A stretch of DNA of 64,000 bases, taken from NCBI GenBank assembly GCA_964536965.1, contig CAZIAL010000012.1:1-64000 (forward strand), in the 5' to 3' direction. The translations under genes were made by a program, and so were the position numbers. Of this stretch, positions 17,871 through 29,499 are shown piece by piece; position 1 is the first letter of the stretch; each line of letters starts with the position of its first letter. Under the pieces are notes generated by a model. The model was not told the DNA's origin. It did not search any database and was given only the letters and a program-made list of their open reading frames with translations. This DNA is from JACMQW01 sp964536965 (GTDB lineage Bacteria > Bdellovibrionota > UBA1018).

Positions 17871-18725
17871 GTGAAATTTTCGCGCATCGGAATCTTCTTC
17901 GCTTCGTTCGTCACGCTGGCGCTCGCTCCGAGCTGCGCGACTTCCCGTTCGCCGGCTCCCGTCGTGAATCCCTGGAGCGAGGTACTGACGCCGGCTCCGG
18001 GTCCGGCCGCGTCGATTGGGGGATATTCGGCCGGGTGTCTCGCCGGAGGAACGAAGCTTCCGGCCGAGGGCGAGGGTTACCAGACGGTTTACTCCGTTCG
18101 GAACCGACACTACGGACATCCTTTCCTCACATCCTTTCTCGAGAAGATGGGAAAGGTCGTTCACCGTGCCCGCGAGCGCCCGTTTCTCGTGGGCGATCTT
18201 TCGATGCCTCGCGGAGGTCCGACGCTTTCAGGACACGCCAGTCACCAGATCGGACTGGATGCAGATATATGGTTTCGCCGGGCGGAGAGAAAGCTCACGC
18301 CGACGGAGCGCGACTCTGCGATCGCGATTTCCATGGTCCATCCGCAAACACGGTACGTCGATCCGGCGGTATTCGGAACGGAACAGATCACGCTTCTCCG
18401 GCGATTCGCGATCGCGAAGGAGGTCGAGCGCATTTTCGTCAACCCCGCGATCAAGAAGGACCTCTGCTTGAGACACCCGAAAGCGGACTGGATCCGGAAA
18501 CTTCGCCCTTGGTACGCGCACGATTACCATTTCCACCTGCGCCTTCGTTGTCCCGAAGGAGAAGCGCATTGCGTTCCCTCGGAGGCGCTTCCCGCGGGGA
18601 ATGGCTGCGACGAGACGCTCGAGTGGTGGTGGAGCGACGAGGCTCGCCTCGAGGGAATCGCGAAGAACGAAAAACCCCTCGAGCCGCCGCTTTTACCGAA
18701 AGCTTGCGCGGCAGTTCTGGACTAG
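17871..18725 (+). CDS. mepA: Penicillin-insensitive murein endopeptidase, predicted lipoprotein
   Basis: MepA cleaves D-Ala-meso-DAP cross-links in peptidoglycan. I start at the GTG at 17871 because it leads directly into a signal peptide with a lipobox-like end (FVTLALAPSCATS); the frame is open further upstream without a signal. Zinc-ligand motifs of the LAS/M74 peptidases are intact: GGPTLSGHASHQIGLDADIWF contributes His and Asp, and AHDYHFHLRLRCP the C-terminal His. Four further Cys (CLRHPK, LRCPEGEAHCVP, GNGCDETLEWWW) may form periplasmic disulfides. The 284-residue length fits the family. Confidence 0.92.
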   Translation: MKFSRIGIFFASFVTLALAPSCATSRSPAPVVNPWSEVLTPAPGPAASIGGYSAGCLAGGTKLPAEGEGYQTVYSVRNRHYGHPFLTSFLEKMGKVVHRARERPFLVGDLSMPRGGPTLSGHASHQIGLDADIWFRRAERKLTPTERDSAIAISMVHPQTRYVDPAVFGTEQITLLRRFAIAKEVERIFVNPAIKKDLCLRHPKADWIRKLRPWYAHDYHFHLRLRCPEGEAHCVPSEALPAGNGCDETLEWWWSDEARLEGIAKNEKPLEPPLLPKACAAVLD

Positions 18726-18779
18726 AACTCGACCACCGTCTTGCGAAGCGGTGCGGCGCCGAAGTATGCTTCGCGGACG

Positions 18780-21700
18780 ATGCCGAGCCCCGCGGTCGAC
18801 TCCCTCTTCGAACTCGTAAAAAGCGAGGCGCTTCCCGGCGTCTGGTCGCGCGGGGTCGCGCTCGCCCGAGACCACGGTGCGATCCTCGATGCCGAAACCT
18901 CCGAGGGTTTCGTCCTCCGGGTGAAGGTCGCCGGAAAAGCGGTCGCGGCGAAGGTCGAAGTCTGGCCGGGGGACGAAGACGTCCACTGCGACTGCGGAGA
19001 TCAGGCGGACCCTTGCGTGCACGCGGTCGCGGCGGTCGTCGCGATTAAAAACGGATGGGCCGTCCCTGCGGAAGCGGTGGCCGAAGCGGCGGGTGCGGTT
19101 CGGCTGGTGTACCGGTTTCGCGAGGTGGCGAGCGGTGATCCGGAAACGAAGTCGCTGGCCTTCGAGCGGATCTTTCGCCGCGGCTTGGGTCAGGAAGAGG
19201 TGTTTTCCGGTTCGCTCGTCGCTCTCGTCGCGGGGTCGAGTTCGGGTCGACTCGGGGGGGGCTCGATTTTTCCCGGACGGGACGATTTTAAAGTCGAGCA
19301 AGTTCTCGATTCGCTCGCGGAGCGCGGTCTGATTCGCGGTGCGATTCTCGATCGGCGTGGCGTCCCGGAACTTTTTAGAGTTCTCGAGGACGTGCCGCGA
19401 CTCGAATTCGGGGGAGGGACGATCGCCGTGCAAAGTCGCGCGGCAAGCCGGCGGGTGGTGGTTCGCGACGCGGGCGCCGGGATCGTCGTCAGTCTCGTCG
19501 ATCCCACGCCTGCCGCGGAAGCGGAGAAGCATTATGTGAACGGAATCGTTCTCGCGGACGGCGTGCTTCGGCCCGCACGCGAACCGAGCGCCGCGATTCG
19601 CGCGCTCGTCGGCCGAAGGTTCGTGCCCGAGGAGTTTCCGGTCTTCGTCGCCAAAGTGCTGCCGGAGCTCCGACGCGAATTCGAGATCGCGATGGAGACC
19701 TCGCGTCTGCCGGAGCTCGCCGCGATCGAACCGAGGATCTTTCTCGAGATGAATCGGGAGCCCGGGGATTCGGGGGCGCTCGAGGTGCTTCCGCGCCTCG
19801 TTTACGGGGATCCGATCGTCGCCGAAGTGATCGACGGAGAAATCGTCCATGCGCCGGGATCCCGCATCGTTCCGGTGCGCGACGAGACGGTGGAAAAGGA
19901 ATGGTTGCGAAAACTTTCTTCGGAGCTCCATCTTCGTCCGCGACAGCGCGTTCGGATGTTCGGCTCGGAGGCCATCGAGTTCGTGCGGAATTCGGCCGCC
20001 TGGTCGCGCACCGGAGGGGCGGTGGATTCGTTTCGCGTGGACGGCGCCCTCGTACCGAAGCTTCGCGCGGATGAGCGAGGTCTCGAAGTGAATTTCCAAC
20101 TCGCCGGGCAAAGCGGCGGGGGAGGAGAAGCGGATCCACCGAGATTCGCGGAGTCGAGCGCGGTCATTTCGGCTTGGAATCGCGGGGAATCGCTCGTTCC
20201 CCTACTCGGCGGCGCTGGCTGGGCGAAAATTCCGGAGGGCTGGCTCCGGCAGCACGGAGATCTGCTGGAACGTTTTCTCTTGCTTCGGAACCACACGCCT
20301 CTCGAAAGGGTTCAGCTGGCCGACTTCGTCGTCGAAGCCGGCGGAGAAGTCGCCGCGGATCTCTCGCGGCTGCGAGCGCAGTTTCTCGAATACCGAGGAC
20401 TTCCCGCGCAGCGCCTGCCCGCGGATTTGCGAGCGGAGCTTCGTCCCTATCAGAAGACCGGCGTGGATTGGCTCGGTTTCCTTCGGGATGCGGGCCTGGG
20501 TGGACTGCTCGCCGACGACATGGGCCTGGGTAAGACGCTCCAAGCGCTGTGCGCGATCCGGGGCAGAACCCTCGTGATCGCTCCGACGAGCGTCCTGCCC
20601 GCGTGGGAATCCCAGATGGCGACCTTCCGCCCCGAATTGCGTGTGAACGTCTATTACGGGAGTTCGCGCAAACTTTCGTCAGGCGCGGACGTCCTGCTGA
20701 CTTCCTACGGGACCCTTCGCCAGGACCGTGCGCTCCTCACGGCCGAAACCTGGGATTCGATCGTGCTCGACGAGGCCCAGCAGATCAAGAACCCGGACAG
20801 TCAGATCGCAAAGGTGGTTCATGCCCTTCGCGGGAAGTTTCGCATCGGCCTGACGGGGACGCCGATCGAGAATCGGCTGGACGATCTCTGGAGCCAGATC
20901 GAATTCGTGCAGCCCGGACTCCTCGGCACGCGGCAGGAGTTCCAGTCTCGGCTCGATGCCGGGGCGATCACCGAACGGCTGGGGGAGCTGAAGCGCAAAG
21001 TGAAGCCGCTTATTCTTCGGCGTATGAAACGGGACGTGGCGCCCGAACTCCCGCCGAAAACCGAGGTCGTACTTTATAGTGATCTTTCTTCCGAAGAACG
21101 CGTCGCCTATCAGGCGCTACACGCGGCGACCCAGGCGAAGGTCGTGCAAGAACTCGAAGCCGGAGGCAGCGTCCTCGGAGTGCTGGAGGCTTTGCTTCGG
21201 CTTCGCCAGGTCTGCGCGCATCCGGCGCTCGTACCCGGTTTCGCGCCGAGACTCGCCAGAGATGGCGCCGAGGAATTCTTGCTTTCTTCGAAGCTCGCAC
21301 TCCTTCGCGATCAGGTCGAGGAGTCCCTGGCGCTGGGACACAGCATCCTCATTTTCTCGCAGTGGACGAGTTTTCTCGACCTCGTCGAGAAGGTCCTTCG
21401 TCCGATGGGAGTCGAGTACCTACGTCTCGATGGGGGCACTCCGAACCGCGGGGAACTCATCGAGAAGTTCCAGGATCCGGCCGGCCCGCGAGTGATGATT
21501 CTCTCGCTCAAGGCGGGAGGGGTAGGTCTCACCCTGACGAAAGCGGATCACGTCATCATCCTCGATCCATGGTGGAACCCGGCGGTCGAAGACCAGGCGG
21601 CGGACCGGGCGCATCGAATCGGGCAGACGCAGCCCGTCCTGGTCCAGCGTTTGGTCGCCCGCGACACCGTGGAAGACCGAATCCTCCAGCTCCAGAAGAA

Positions 21701-21797
21701 GAAACGCGAGATCGCGGCGCAGGTCTTAGGCACGGACGCGGAGGGAGCGGCGGCGCTCGAACTCACGCGTGAAGATTTGCTCGAGCTTCTGAAATAG
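18780..21797 (+). CDS. SWIM zinc-finger SNF2 family DNA-dependent ATPase
   Basis: The product is 1005 residues from the ATG at 18780; an in-frame TTG at 18741 is a less likely start. An N-terminal SWIM zinc finger (CDCGDQADPCVHAVA, about residues 75-90) is followed by roughly 450 residues of bacterial SNF2-associated region. The helicase core follows: motif I LADDMGLGKTLQAL at about 580, motif II DEAQ, motif III LTGTPIENRLDDLWS, and motifs V-VI near LSLKAGGVGLTLTKADHV and AADRAHRIGQTQPV. Swi2/Snf2 ATPases of this class move along double-stranded DNA and remodel protein-DNA complexes, for example stalled polymerase. A hairpin terminator immediately follows. Confidence 0.93.
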   Translation: MPSPAVDSLFELVKSEALPGVWSRGVALARDHGAILDAETSEGFVLRVKVAGKAVAAKVEVWPGDEDVHCDCGDQADPCVHAVAAVVAIKNGWAVPAEAVAEAAGAVRLVYRFREVASGDPETKSLAFERIFRRGLGQEEVFSGSLVALVAGSSSGRLGGGSIFPGRDDFKVEQVLDSLAERGLIRGAILDRRGVPELFRVLEDVPRLEFGGGTIAVQSRAASRRVVVRDAGAGIVVSLVDPTPAAEAEKHYVNGIVLADGVLRPAREPSAAIRALVGRRFVPEEFPVFVAKVLPELRREFEIAMETSRLPELAAIEPRIFLEMNREPGDSGALEVLPRLVYGDPIVAEVIDGEIVHAPGSRIVPVRDETVEKEWLRKLSSELHLRPRQRVRMFGSEAIEFVRNSAAWSRTGGAVDSFRVDGALVPKLRADERGLEVNFQLAGQSGGGGEADPPRFAESSAVISAWNRGESLVPLLGGAGWAKIPEGWLRQHGDLLERFLLLRNHTPLERVQLADFVVEAGGEVAADLSRLRAQFLEYRGLPAQRLPADLRAELRPYQKTGVDWLGFLRDAGLGGLLADDMGLGKTLQALCAIRGRTLVIAPTSVLPAWESQMATFRPELRVNVYYGSSRKLSSGADVLLTSYGTLRQDRALLTAETWDSIVLDEAQQIKNPDSQIAKVVHALRGKFRIGLTGTPIENRLDDLWSQIEFVQPGLLGTRQEFQSRLDAGAITERLGELKRKVKPLILRRMKRDVAPELPPKTEVVLYSDLSSEERVAYQALHAATQAKVVQELEAGGSVLGVLEALLRLRQVCAHPALVPGFAPRLARDGAEEFLLSSKLALLRDQVEESLALGHSILIFSQWTSFLDLVEKVLRPMGVEYLRLDGGTPNRGELIEKFQDPAGPRVMILSLKAGGVGLTLTKADHVIILDPWWNPAVEDQAADRAHRIGQTQPVLVQRLVARDTVEDRILQLQKKKREIAAQVLGTDAEGAAALELTREDLLELLK

Positions 21798-21833
21798 CGA
21801 AGCCCCGGGATCGAAACGATCGCGGGGCTTCGC
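21797..21833. terminator. Strong hairpin terminator shared by SNF2 gene and katG
   Basis: A 10-bp GC-rich stem (gcgaagcccc at 21797-21806 with ggggcttcgc at 21824-21833), extended by an inner gatcg/cgatc pairing, lies between the two convergent genes. Confidence 0.7.
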
Positions 21834-21846
21834 GGTAGATTTGGAG

Positions 21847-24141
<2,295 letters not shown>

Positions 24142-24237
24142 AGCGGAGTCTCCTGGTTTCTAGATGGATAATCGAAGTCTAGAAGGGAGTCTCAACTCTT
24201 TCAGAGGTTTGGTAAATTCGATTTAGTTGATTAGACC

Positions 24238-24252
24238 ATAGATGAAATCTAT
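24238..24252. promoter_or_regulatory. OxyR-like binding element upstream of katG
   Basis: The sequence atagatgaaatctat matches the OxyR half-operator pattern ATAG-n-t-n3-a-n-CTAT at every specified position and is the core of a perfect 8-bp inverted repeat (ccatagat / atctatgg, 24236-24254). It lies 97-111 bases upstream of the katG start. I do not see a well-matched second element at the usual 7-base spacing. It could also be a weak terminator for the upstream gene. Confidence 0.45.
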
Positions 24253-24295
24253 GGACATCGCGGGCGGGTCATTCGGCGCGGCAAAAATTCTCGGG

Positions 24296-25567
24296 TTATT
24301 TTTTGCAATAATGTCGAGTCTTCTCATGTGCGCAAAAGGCGGCGAGGGATTGAATCATCGTTTTCATCTCGTCCGAATTTTCCGCCGCGAGGCGCACTTG
24401 CCCGAGCTGGGTGCTTTCCGCCGTCAGAACGTCCGTCGAGAGTTTTTCATACCAAGGCTCGTAATGGATTTCGCGGCCCTTCCGGGTCGTGCGAATTTCG
24501 AGGTACTTCGGCTCCGCCAGGTAATCTTCGGCGTAGTAGTTGATGTCCCAGAGCTGGATACGCCAGTTCCCGGTGGGCTTTCCAGGGGTGCGTTCGATCC
24601 CGATGGCGAGCACGACGTGCACATCGGCGCTTCCGCCCATGACCTTCTTCGAGTTTTTGGCCGTGAAAAGAATCTTCGGCAGTTCGCCGCGTTTCAGCCG
24701 GCGGGAAAGGTTGTTGATCAGGTCGCCGATCTCTTGGGCGTTCATCGGCCGGGTGGACGTGAAGAAGGTGCTCAGGGATCCCCAGGACACGGCGTTCGCG
24801 GACCAGAGTTTCATGGCCTTCAGTTTTAGATAGAACTCGATCTCGGGGACGCTTGCGAAACTTCGGAAGTCCGGAAAGCCCGGGATCACCTCGGCGTTTC
24901 CGGTGAGAATCCGGTCGATCTTCTTCTGGTAGAAGCGGAACCATTTTTCGTTCTTCTCCAGTCCGTGCAGGATGTAGCGTGGCGCGGACGGGTCGGGGAC
25001 CGGATCATAGAAAGCGAGCTGCGCGAAGAATCGATTCAGACTCGCGAATCCCCAGCAGTATCCATATTCGCGATCGGAGATGTCGAAATATTCGTAATCA
25101 CTGTTCACGGCGGGCGGTCCGTCTTCGACCCGCATCTGCGAAGGAGTATAGCGATTCCGGTTCAGCTGCCAGAGATCGAGAAGCTGGGGTTCCTTCCGGA
25201 TGAGCTCTTCATAAGTCGTCCTCGGGAGAAGATCCGCCACATCGGGCGGCGTGATGACGTTTTTTACGAATTGCCAGCCGGCGACGCTCTTCTGGCTCTG
25301 TTCGGGCTTGAGCGCGAAGTGATAACCGAGGGGCCGCGATGGATCGCGGGGCGGCAAGGAGCGGTCGATGACCTCGTTCGCGCCTGGCGCGAGATTTCTC
25401 GGTACGTCGCCCGGTTTCACGATGATATCGTAGCCGGCCATCGAGTAGAGCTCTCGGTCCTTCGCCGCGGCGGGCGCCCGATCGGTCAGGGACGCGCTAT
25501 GCGCGCAGGCGGTGAGGGACAGGCCAAGCAGGGCGATCGAGGAGGTGCGGAAGAAACGGGTTTTCAT
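24296..25567 (-). CDS. Lipoprotein with papain-like Cys/His pattern, function unknown
   Basis: The 423-residue protein starts with a lipoprotein signal (SIALLGLSLTAC). The middle contains EYGYCWGFASLNRFFAQLAF, where the Cys opens a helix in the way of papain-like and C39-like thiol hydrolases. About 140 residues later come SADVHVVLAIGIER and then RIQLWDINYYAED, giving a Cys-His-Asp/Asn order. This suggests, but does not prove, a periplasmic cysteine peptidase or transglutaminase-like enzyme. I do not recognise a named family. It is preceded by 33 bases and the DUF4010 membrane protein gene on the same strand, and is probably co-transcribed with it. Confidence 0.7.
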   Translation of the reverse strand: MKTRFFRTSSIALLGLSLTACAHSASLTDRAPAAAKDRELYSMAGYDIIVKPGDVPRNLAPGANEVIDRSLPPRDPSRPLGYHFALKPEQSQKSVAGWQFVKNVITPPDVADLLPRTTYEELIRKEPQLLDLWQLNRNRYTPSQMRVEDGPPAVNSDYEYFDISDREYGYCWGFASLNRFFAQLAFYDPVPDPSAPRYILHGLEKNEKWFRFYQKKIDRILTGNAEVIPGFPDFRSFASVPEIEFYLKLKAMKLWSANAVSWGSLSTFFTSTRPMNAQEIGDLINNLSRRLKRGELPKILFTAKNSKKVMGGSADVHVVLAIGIERTPGKPTGNWRIQLWDINYYAEDYLAEPKYLEIRTTRKGREIHYEPWYEKLSTDVLTAESTQLGQVRLAAENSDEMKTMIQSLAAFCAHEKTRHYCKK

Positions 25568-25600
25568 CCTGGGGCTTATCGGATTTCGACCGGAAGGAGT

Positions 25601-26515
25601 TTACCCGGCGCGGGTCGCCAAAGCGCTGACGGCGAGAGCCAGGGACGTGCTGACCAGCAGCGCAAGCAGAAGCATCAGCGTCCATTTCCGAACGATCCGA
25701 AACATTTCCGCACTTCCGATGGATCGTACGATGAGAAGTTTCGATAGGGCGGAGGCGAAGAGAGAGATCGCGATCAGTAAAATAAATGTAGCCTCCTCGA
25801 TCCCGTCCGACTTTCGCAGCGCCGTATTCGAGATCAGGGTCGCGTGGATTTCGAAGAAAGAGGCGAGGAGCGTGAACGCGAAGAGGCCGCTCTTTCCGAA
25901 AAGATGCCGAATGAGCCGCGAGGCCGCGATGATCGCGATCAGGAAAAGGGAGAGGCGTCCGATCGCGAGAAAGTCCGGCGTCGGTGGTCCGGCGGAATGG
26001 AATCCGGCTCGCACTTTTTTCGCTCCGCGAATCGCGAAGAGTAAGTTCACGAGCAGGGGGCCCAGAAAAACCGAATAGACTTCCAGACTCGCCGCGGGAA
26101 AGCCGATCGCGACGACGGCGATTCCTTCCGCATTCATCGCGAGGGTCGAACTCGCAAACAAAAGGGCGCTGGTGGATACGTCTCCTCCCGCTTTCTGGCT
26201 ATGGCGAGCCGCCGTAGCCGTTACGGCAGTGCTGGAAATGAAACCGCCGAGAATTCCGGTCGAGACTACTCCCGCGCGCGCACCGAGGGCGGCCCCGAGT
26301 AAACCACCCAGCGCCTGGATGAACGCGAGGCCCGTGACCATTCGGGCGAGGTTGCGGAGGGAAACGAACCCCCAGCCATCCCCCCAGGCGACGGGAATTC
26401 GCGGGACGATGAATGCTCCGACGGCCGCGAGTGCGCAGACCCATCCGAGGTGGCCCAAGAGATGAATTCGACGGGGAGTGAGAATGCGAGGCTCGGTTTT
26501 CGAAGAAGATTTCAC
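25601..26515 (-). CDS. DUF4010 / MgtC-SapB-related integral membrane protein
   Basis: The 304-residue protein has about eight hydrophobic segments spread along its length. The conserved stretch VSTGILGGFISSTAVTATAARHS, with small residues and Thr/Ser repeats in a membrane helix, matches the DUF4010 half of MgtC/SapB-type proteins, here without the MgtC domain. Its function is not established; relatives are linked to cation or acid stress. It is first in a two-gene minus-strand unit with the lipoprotein downstream. Confidence 0.75.
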   Translation of the reverse strand: MKSSSKTEPRILTPRRIHLLGHLGWVCALAAVGAFIVPRIPVAWGDGWGFVSLRNLARMVTGLAFIQALGGLLGAALGARAGVVSTGILGGFISSTAVTATAARHSQKAGGDVSTSALLFASSTLAMNAEGIAVVAIGFPAASLEVYSVFLGPLLVNLLFAIRGAKKVRAGFHSAGPPTPDFLAIGRLSLFLIAIIAASRLIRHLFGKSGLFAFTLLASFFEIHATLISNTALRKSDGIEEATFILLIAISLFASALSKLLIVRSIGSAEMFRIVRKWTLMLLLALLVSTSLALAVSALATRAG

Positions 26516-26721
26516 GGCGGATCGTTTTCCATATTCCTGGCAGATTCGCGGTTAAGCCAGTCCTAATCGCTTCCGGGAATTTATGGCTCGCGCGCCGGAC
26601 ATAATGTCTCGCGAGACCCTTGTCTAGGAATGACTCACTCGAATTCGTCTATCATTCCGAAGCCGTGGGAAGGATAACGGAGGTGGGCCTTTTGCTTATG
26701 CAGAGGGAAAAGGGGGAGCGA

Positions 26722-28092
26722 ATGAAGATACGTTTTTTAGGCGGTGCCCAAACGGTGACCGGTTCGAAGACCCTACTCCAGGTCGGTCATACGAAAGTAC
26801 TAATCGACTGCGGACTTTTCCAAGGGTTGAAAGAGCTGCGGCTGAAAAACTGGGAAAAGTTTCCGCTCTCAGTTTCCGACTTGGACGCGGTGATTCTCAC
26901 CCATGCGCACCTGGACCATAGCGGATATTTGCCAGCGCTCCATCGCGCGGGTTACCGCGGAAAAATTTATTGTTCGGCACCCACCCGCGAACTCTCGCGG
27001 CTCATCCTGCTGGATAGCGCGCATCTTTTAGAGGAAGACGCCGACTTCGCGAATCGTCATGGCTACTCCAAGCACCATCCCGCGCTTCCCCTCTACGACC
27101 AGGCAGAGGTCGAAAAGACGATGGATCTCTTTCAGACCGTGCGCTGCGGGAAATGGATCGATCTGGGTCATGATCTTTCGTTCCGGCTCGAACCGAGCGG
27201 TCATATTCTCGGGTCCACCTTCGTCGTGGTACGCGCCGAAGGAAAGCGGATCGTTTTTTCGGGGGATTTAGGCCGTATGAATCCGATCCTCTACGATCCG
27301 CCCTCGGAAATCGCCGAGGCCGATGTGCTCGTCGTGGAATCGACTTACGGTGATCGAAACCATCTCGAGGAACGAGGCTCGGTCGAGAAGAAGCTGGCCC
27401 GGGTGGTAAAGGAAACCTGCGCACGAGGGGGGCAGCTGATCATTCCGAGTTTTTCCGTCGGCCGAGTCCAGGAGCTTCTCTACTTGCTTTCGGTCCTGAA
27501 GCAGAGGGGGGATCTGCCGGAGGTGCCCGTCTATCTCGATAGTCCGATGGGGATTAAGGCCACCCGGATCTTTACCGAGTTTCCGGAATGGCACCGCCTG
27601 GAACGAGGGGAGGTGGACCGACTTTGCACGATGACGACGGCGGTCGAGAGTCGCGCGGAGTCGATCGGGATCATGCGCGAAGCCAAGCCCGCGATCATCA
27701 TCGCCGGAAGCGGCATGGTGAGCGGTGGCCGGGTTCTGCATCATCTCGCGGCGCGAATGGGTGATCCGGCTTCGACGATCCTCCTCGTTGGCTTCCAGGC
27801 CGCGGGGACGCGGGGTCGTCTGCTGAGGGAGGGCGCTACCGAGTTGAAGATGCATGGTCGATACTTTCCCGTTCAGTGCCAGGTGGAAACCCTCGAGGGA
27901 CTTTCCGCCCATGCCGACCAGAGCGAAATCCTGCGTTGGATGCGAAACTTCGAACGGCCGCCCGCGCAGGTCTTCCTGAACCACGGAGAGCCGCAGGCGC
28001 TCGACATGCTTCGGTTGAAAGTGAAAGACGAACTCGGGTGGGAGTGCCGCATTCCGCACCTGGGCGAAACGTTCGAACTCGCGGGAGACTGA
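26722..28092 (+). CDS. Beta-CASP metallo-beta-lactamase-fold hydrolase (RNase J/CPSF-like)
   Basis: The ATG at 26722 has a strong ribosome site (agggggag, 26711-26718); an in-frame start at 26620 is too far upstream. The 456-residue protein shows MBL motifs GGAQTVTGSKTLL, THAHLDHSGYLP, SGHILGSTF and FSGDLGR, the beta-CASP region (IIAGSGMVSGGRVLHHLA) and the RNA-specificity C-terminal motif GLSAHADQSEIL with FLNHGEPQA. Such enzymes are zinc-dependent endo/exonucleases acting on RNA. The next gene, a PAS histidine kinase, begins at the very next base after its stop, so the two are translated together. Confidence 0.92.
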   Translation: MKIRFLGGAQTVTGSKTLLQVGHTKVLIDCGLFQGLKELRLKNWEKFPLSVSDLDAVILTHAHLDHSGYLPALHRAGYRGKIYCSAPTRELSRLILLDSAHLLEEDADFANRHGYSKHHPALPLYDQAEVEKTMDLFQTVRCGKWIDLGHDLSFRLEPSGHILGSTFVVVRAEGKRIVFSGDLGRMNPILYDPPSEIAEADVLVVESTYGDRNHLEERGSVEKKLARVVKETCARGGQLIIPSFSVGRVQELLYLLSVLKQRGDLPEVPVYLDSPMGIKATRIFTEFPEWHRLERGEVDRLCTMTTAVESRAESIGIMREAKPAIIIAGSGMVSGGRVLHHLAARMGDPASTILLVGFQAAGTRGRLLREGATELKMHGRYFPVQCQVETLEGLSAHADQSEILRWMRNFERPPAQVFLNHGEPQALDMLRLKVKDELGWECRIPHLGETFELAGD

Positions 28093-29310
28093 ATGGAACG
28101 GGAATCGATCAAGGAAGTTCTGACCGAGAGGCTACGGCGTCTGCATGACCGTCAGGAGTCGACTTATCATGCGCTCGGAGAACTTTGGAATTACAAGACG
28201 GCGCTCGAGGAAACGGCGACGGTCGCGATCACCGATCTGAAGGGAGTGATCACCTCCGTGAATCGGAAATTCTGCGAGCTCACGGGGTACTCCGCCGAAG
28301 AACTCGTCGGACAATCGCATCGGATGCTCAGTTCGGGGTACCATACGAAAGAGTTCTATCGCGACCTATGGCAGACGATTTCCACGGGTGAAATCTGGCG
28401 CGGTGAAATCCGAAATCGTCACCGGAGCGGTCGGGCCTACTGGTCGACGATGACGATCATTCCCTTCCGCGATCCCGCAGGAAGAATTTATCAATATGTC
28501 TCGATTCGGAGCGATATCAGCGCGCTGAAGGAAGCCGAAGCCGAACATTTGCGCCTTCTCGATGCCCAGAAGAAGCTGAACCTGGCGGAAGAGGCGGTCC
28601 TGAATCGCGATCGCTTCGTTTCCATGGCGTCGCATGAACTGAAAACCCCGATCTCGGCCCTCCAACTCCGAATCGAAGGGGGACTGCGAAAAATAGGAAC
28701 GTCACCCACCGGTCTTTCCTGCGAAGAGCAGACGAAGATTCTGAAAACGGCGCTCGCCCAGACGAAGCGACTCACCGGAATGATCGACGATATGCTGGAT
28801 GTGAGTCGAATCGCGGCGGGTCGCCTGCAGCTGAAATACGAAAAGGTGAATTTGGTTCGTCTCGTGGACGATGTCATCAACCAGTTTCACGACGATCTCC
28901 GGAGCCGAAATATCGAAGTCCATTTCACCGCCCCGGAAACGATCCTTTGCAGCGTCGATCGCGTCCGCATCGAGCAAGTCCTGATCAACCTCCTCACCAA
29001 CGGGATGAAGTACGGCGGCGGGAAGCCGATCGAAGTTTCGGTCCAGGAACGCGATGGCCGCGGCCTCATCCAGGTTTCGGATTCTGGACAAGGGATGGCG
29101 GAATCGTTTCAAGCCCGGTTATTCGAGCGCTATGCGCGCGAGAACGAGTCGGGCGATATCCAAGGCAATGGACTCGGGCTCTGGATTACTTCCCAGATCG
29201 TGAAAGCGCATGGCGGCGAGATTTCCGTCCGGAGTCAGCTCAACCTAGGAACGACGTTTACGGTCGAGCTTCCGCTCGAAGCCGCGAGGGGTGGCGAACT
29301 GACCCTTTGA
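28093..29310 (+). CDS. PAS-domain soluble histidine kinase
   Basis: The 405-residue kinase begins immediately after the MBL stop codon. A PAS/PAC domain (about residues 38-150: TATVAITDLKGVITSVN ... GRIYQYVSIRSDISALK) precedes HisKA with His181 (MASHELKTP) and an ATPase domain (NLLTNGMKYGGG, DSGQGMAESFQ, GNGLGLWITSQI). There are no membrane helices, so it senses a cytoplasmic signal. The PAS motif SGYHTKEFYRDLWQTI is shared with the kinase at 32565, so the two are related. The cognate regulator is not adjacent; the nearest is the NtrC-type protein at 31144. Confidence 0.92.
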   Translation: MERESIKEVLTERLRRLHDRQESTYHALGELWNYKTALEETATVAITDLKGVITSVNRKFCELTGYSAEELVGQSHRMLSSGYHTKEFYRDLWQTISTGEIWRGEIRNRHRSGRAYWSTMTIIPFRDPAGRIYQYVSIRSDISALKEAEAEHLRLLDAQKKLNLAEEAVLNRDRFVSMASHELKTPISALQLRIEGGLRKIGTSPTGLSCEEQTKILKTALAQTKRLTGMIDDMLDVSRIAAGRLQLKYEKVNLVRLVDDVINQFHDDLRSRNIEVHFTAPETILCSVDRVRIEQVLINLLTNGMKYGGGKPIEVSVQERDGRGLIQVSDSGQGMAESFQARLFERYARENESGDIQGNGLGLWITSQIVKAHGGEISVRSQLNLGTTFTVELPLEAARGGELTL

Positions 29311-29445
29311 TCCGCGGGACGAAAGGACCGGTGCGTGGGACAGTCCGTCCCGTGGAAGGCGGCCGAAGATTTCGCCGCACGCGCTCTCCGCTAGAAAAAA
29401 TGAATAATTACGCGGCGCTATCGTTCATTTGCCCCACTCCCCGGG

Positions 29446-29461
29446 TGGCGCGGGAGATGCT
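29446..29461 (+). promoter_or_regulatory. Probable sigma-54 (-24/-12) promoter
   Basis: The sequence tggcgcg-ggag-atgct fits TGGYRNR-N4-TTGCW with one mismatch and exact GG-to-GC spacing. It ends 38 bases before the ATG at 29500. An NtrC-type sigma-54 activator is encoded 1.7 kb downstream at 31144, which makes the call plausible. Confidence 0.5.
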
Positions 29462-29499
29462 TTAACCCTTGAATGCGCTGGATGCGCGAGGAGATCCCG

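Noticed and set aside
18693..20139. Long minus-strand open frames opposite the SNF2 gene
   Set aside because: They read as Arg/His-rich shadow sequence and the plus strand has complete helicase motifs.
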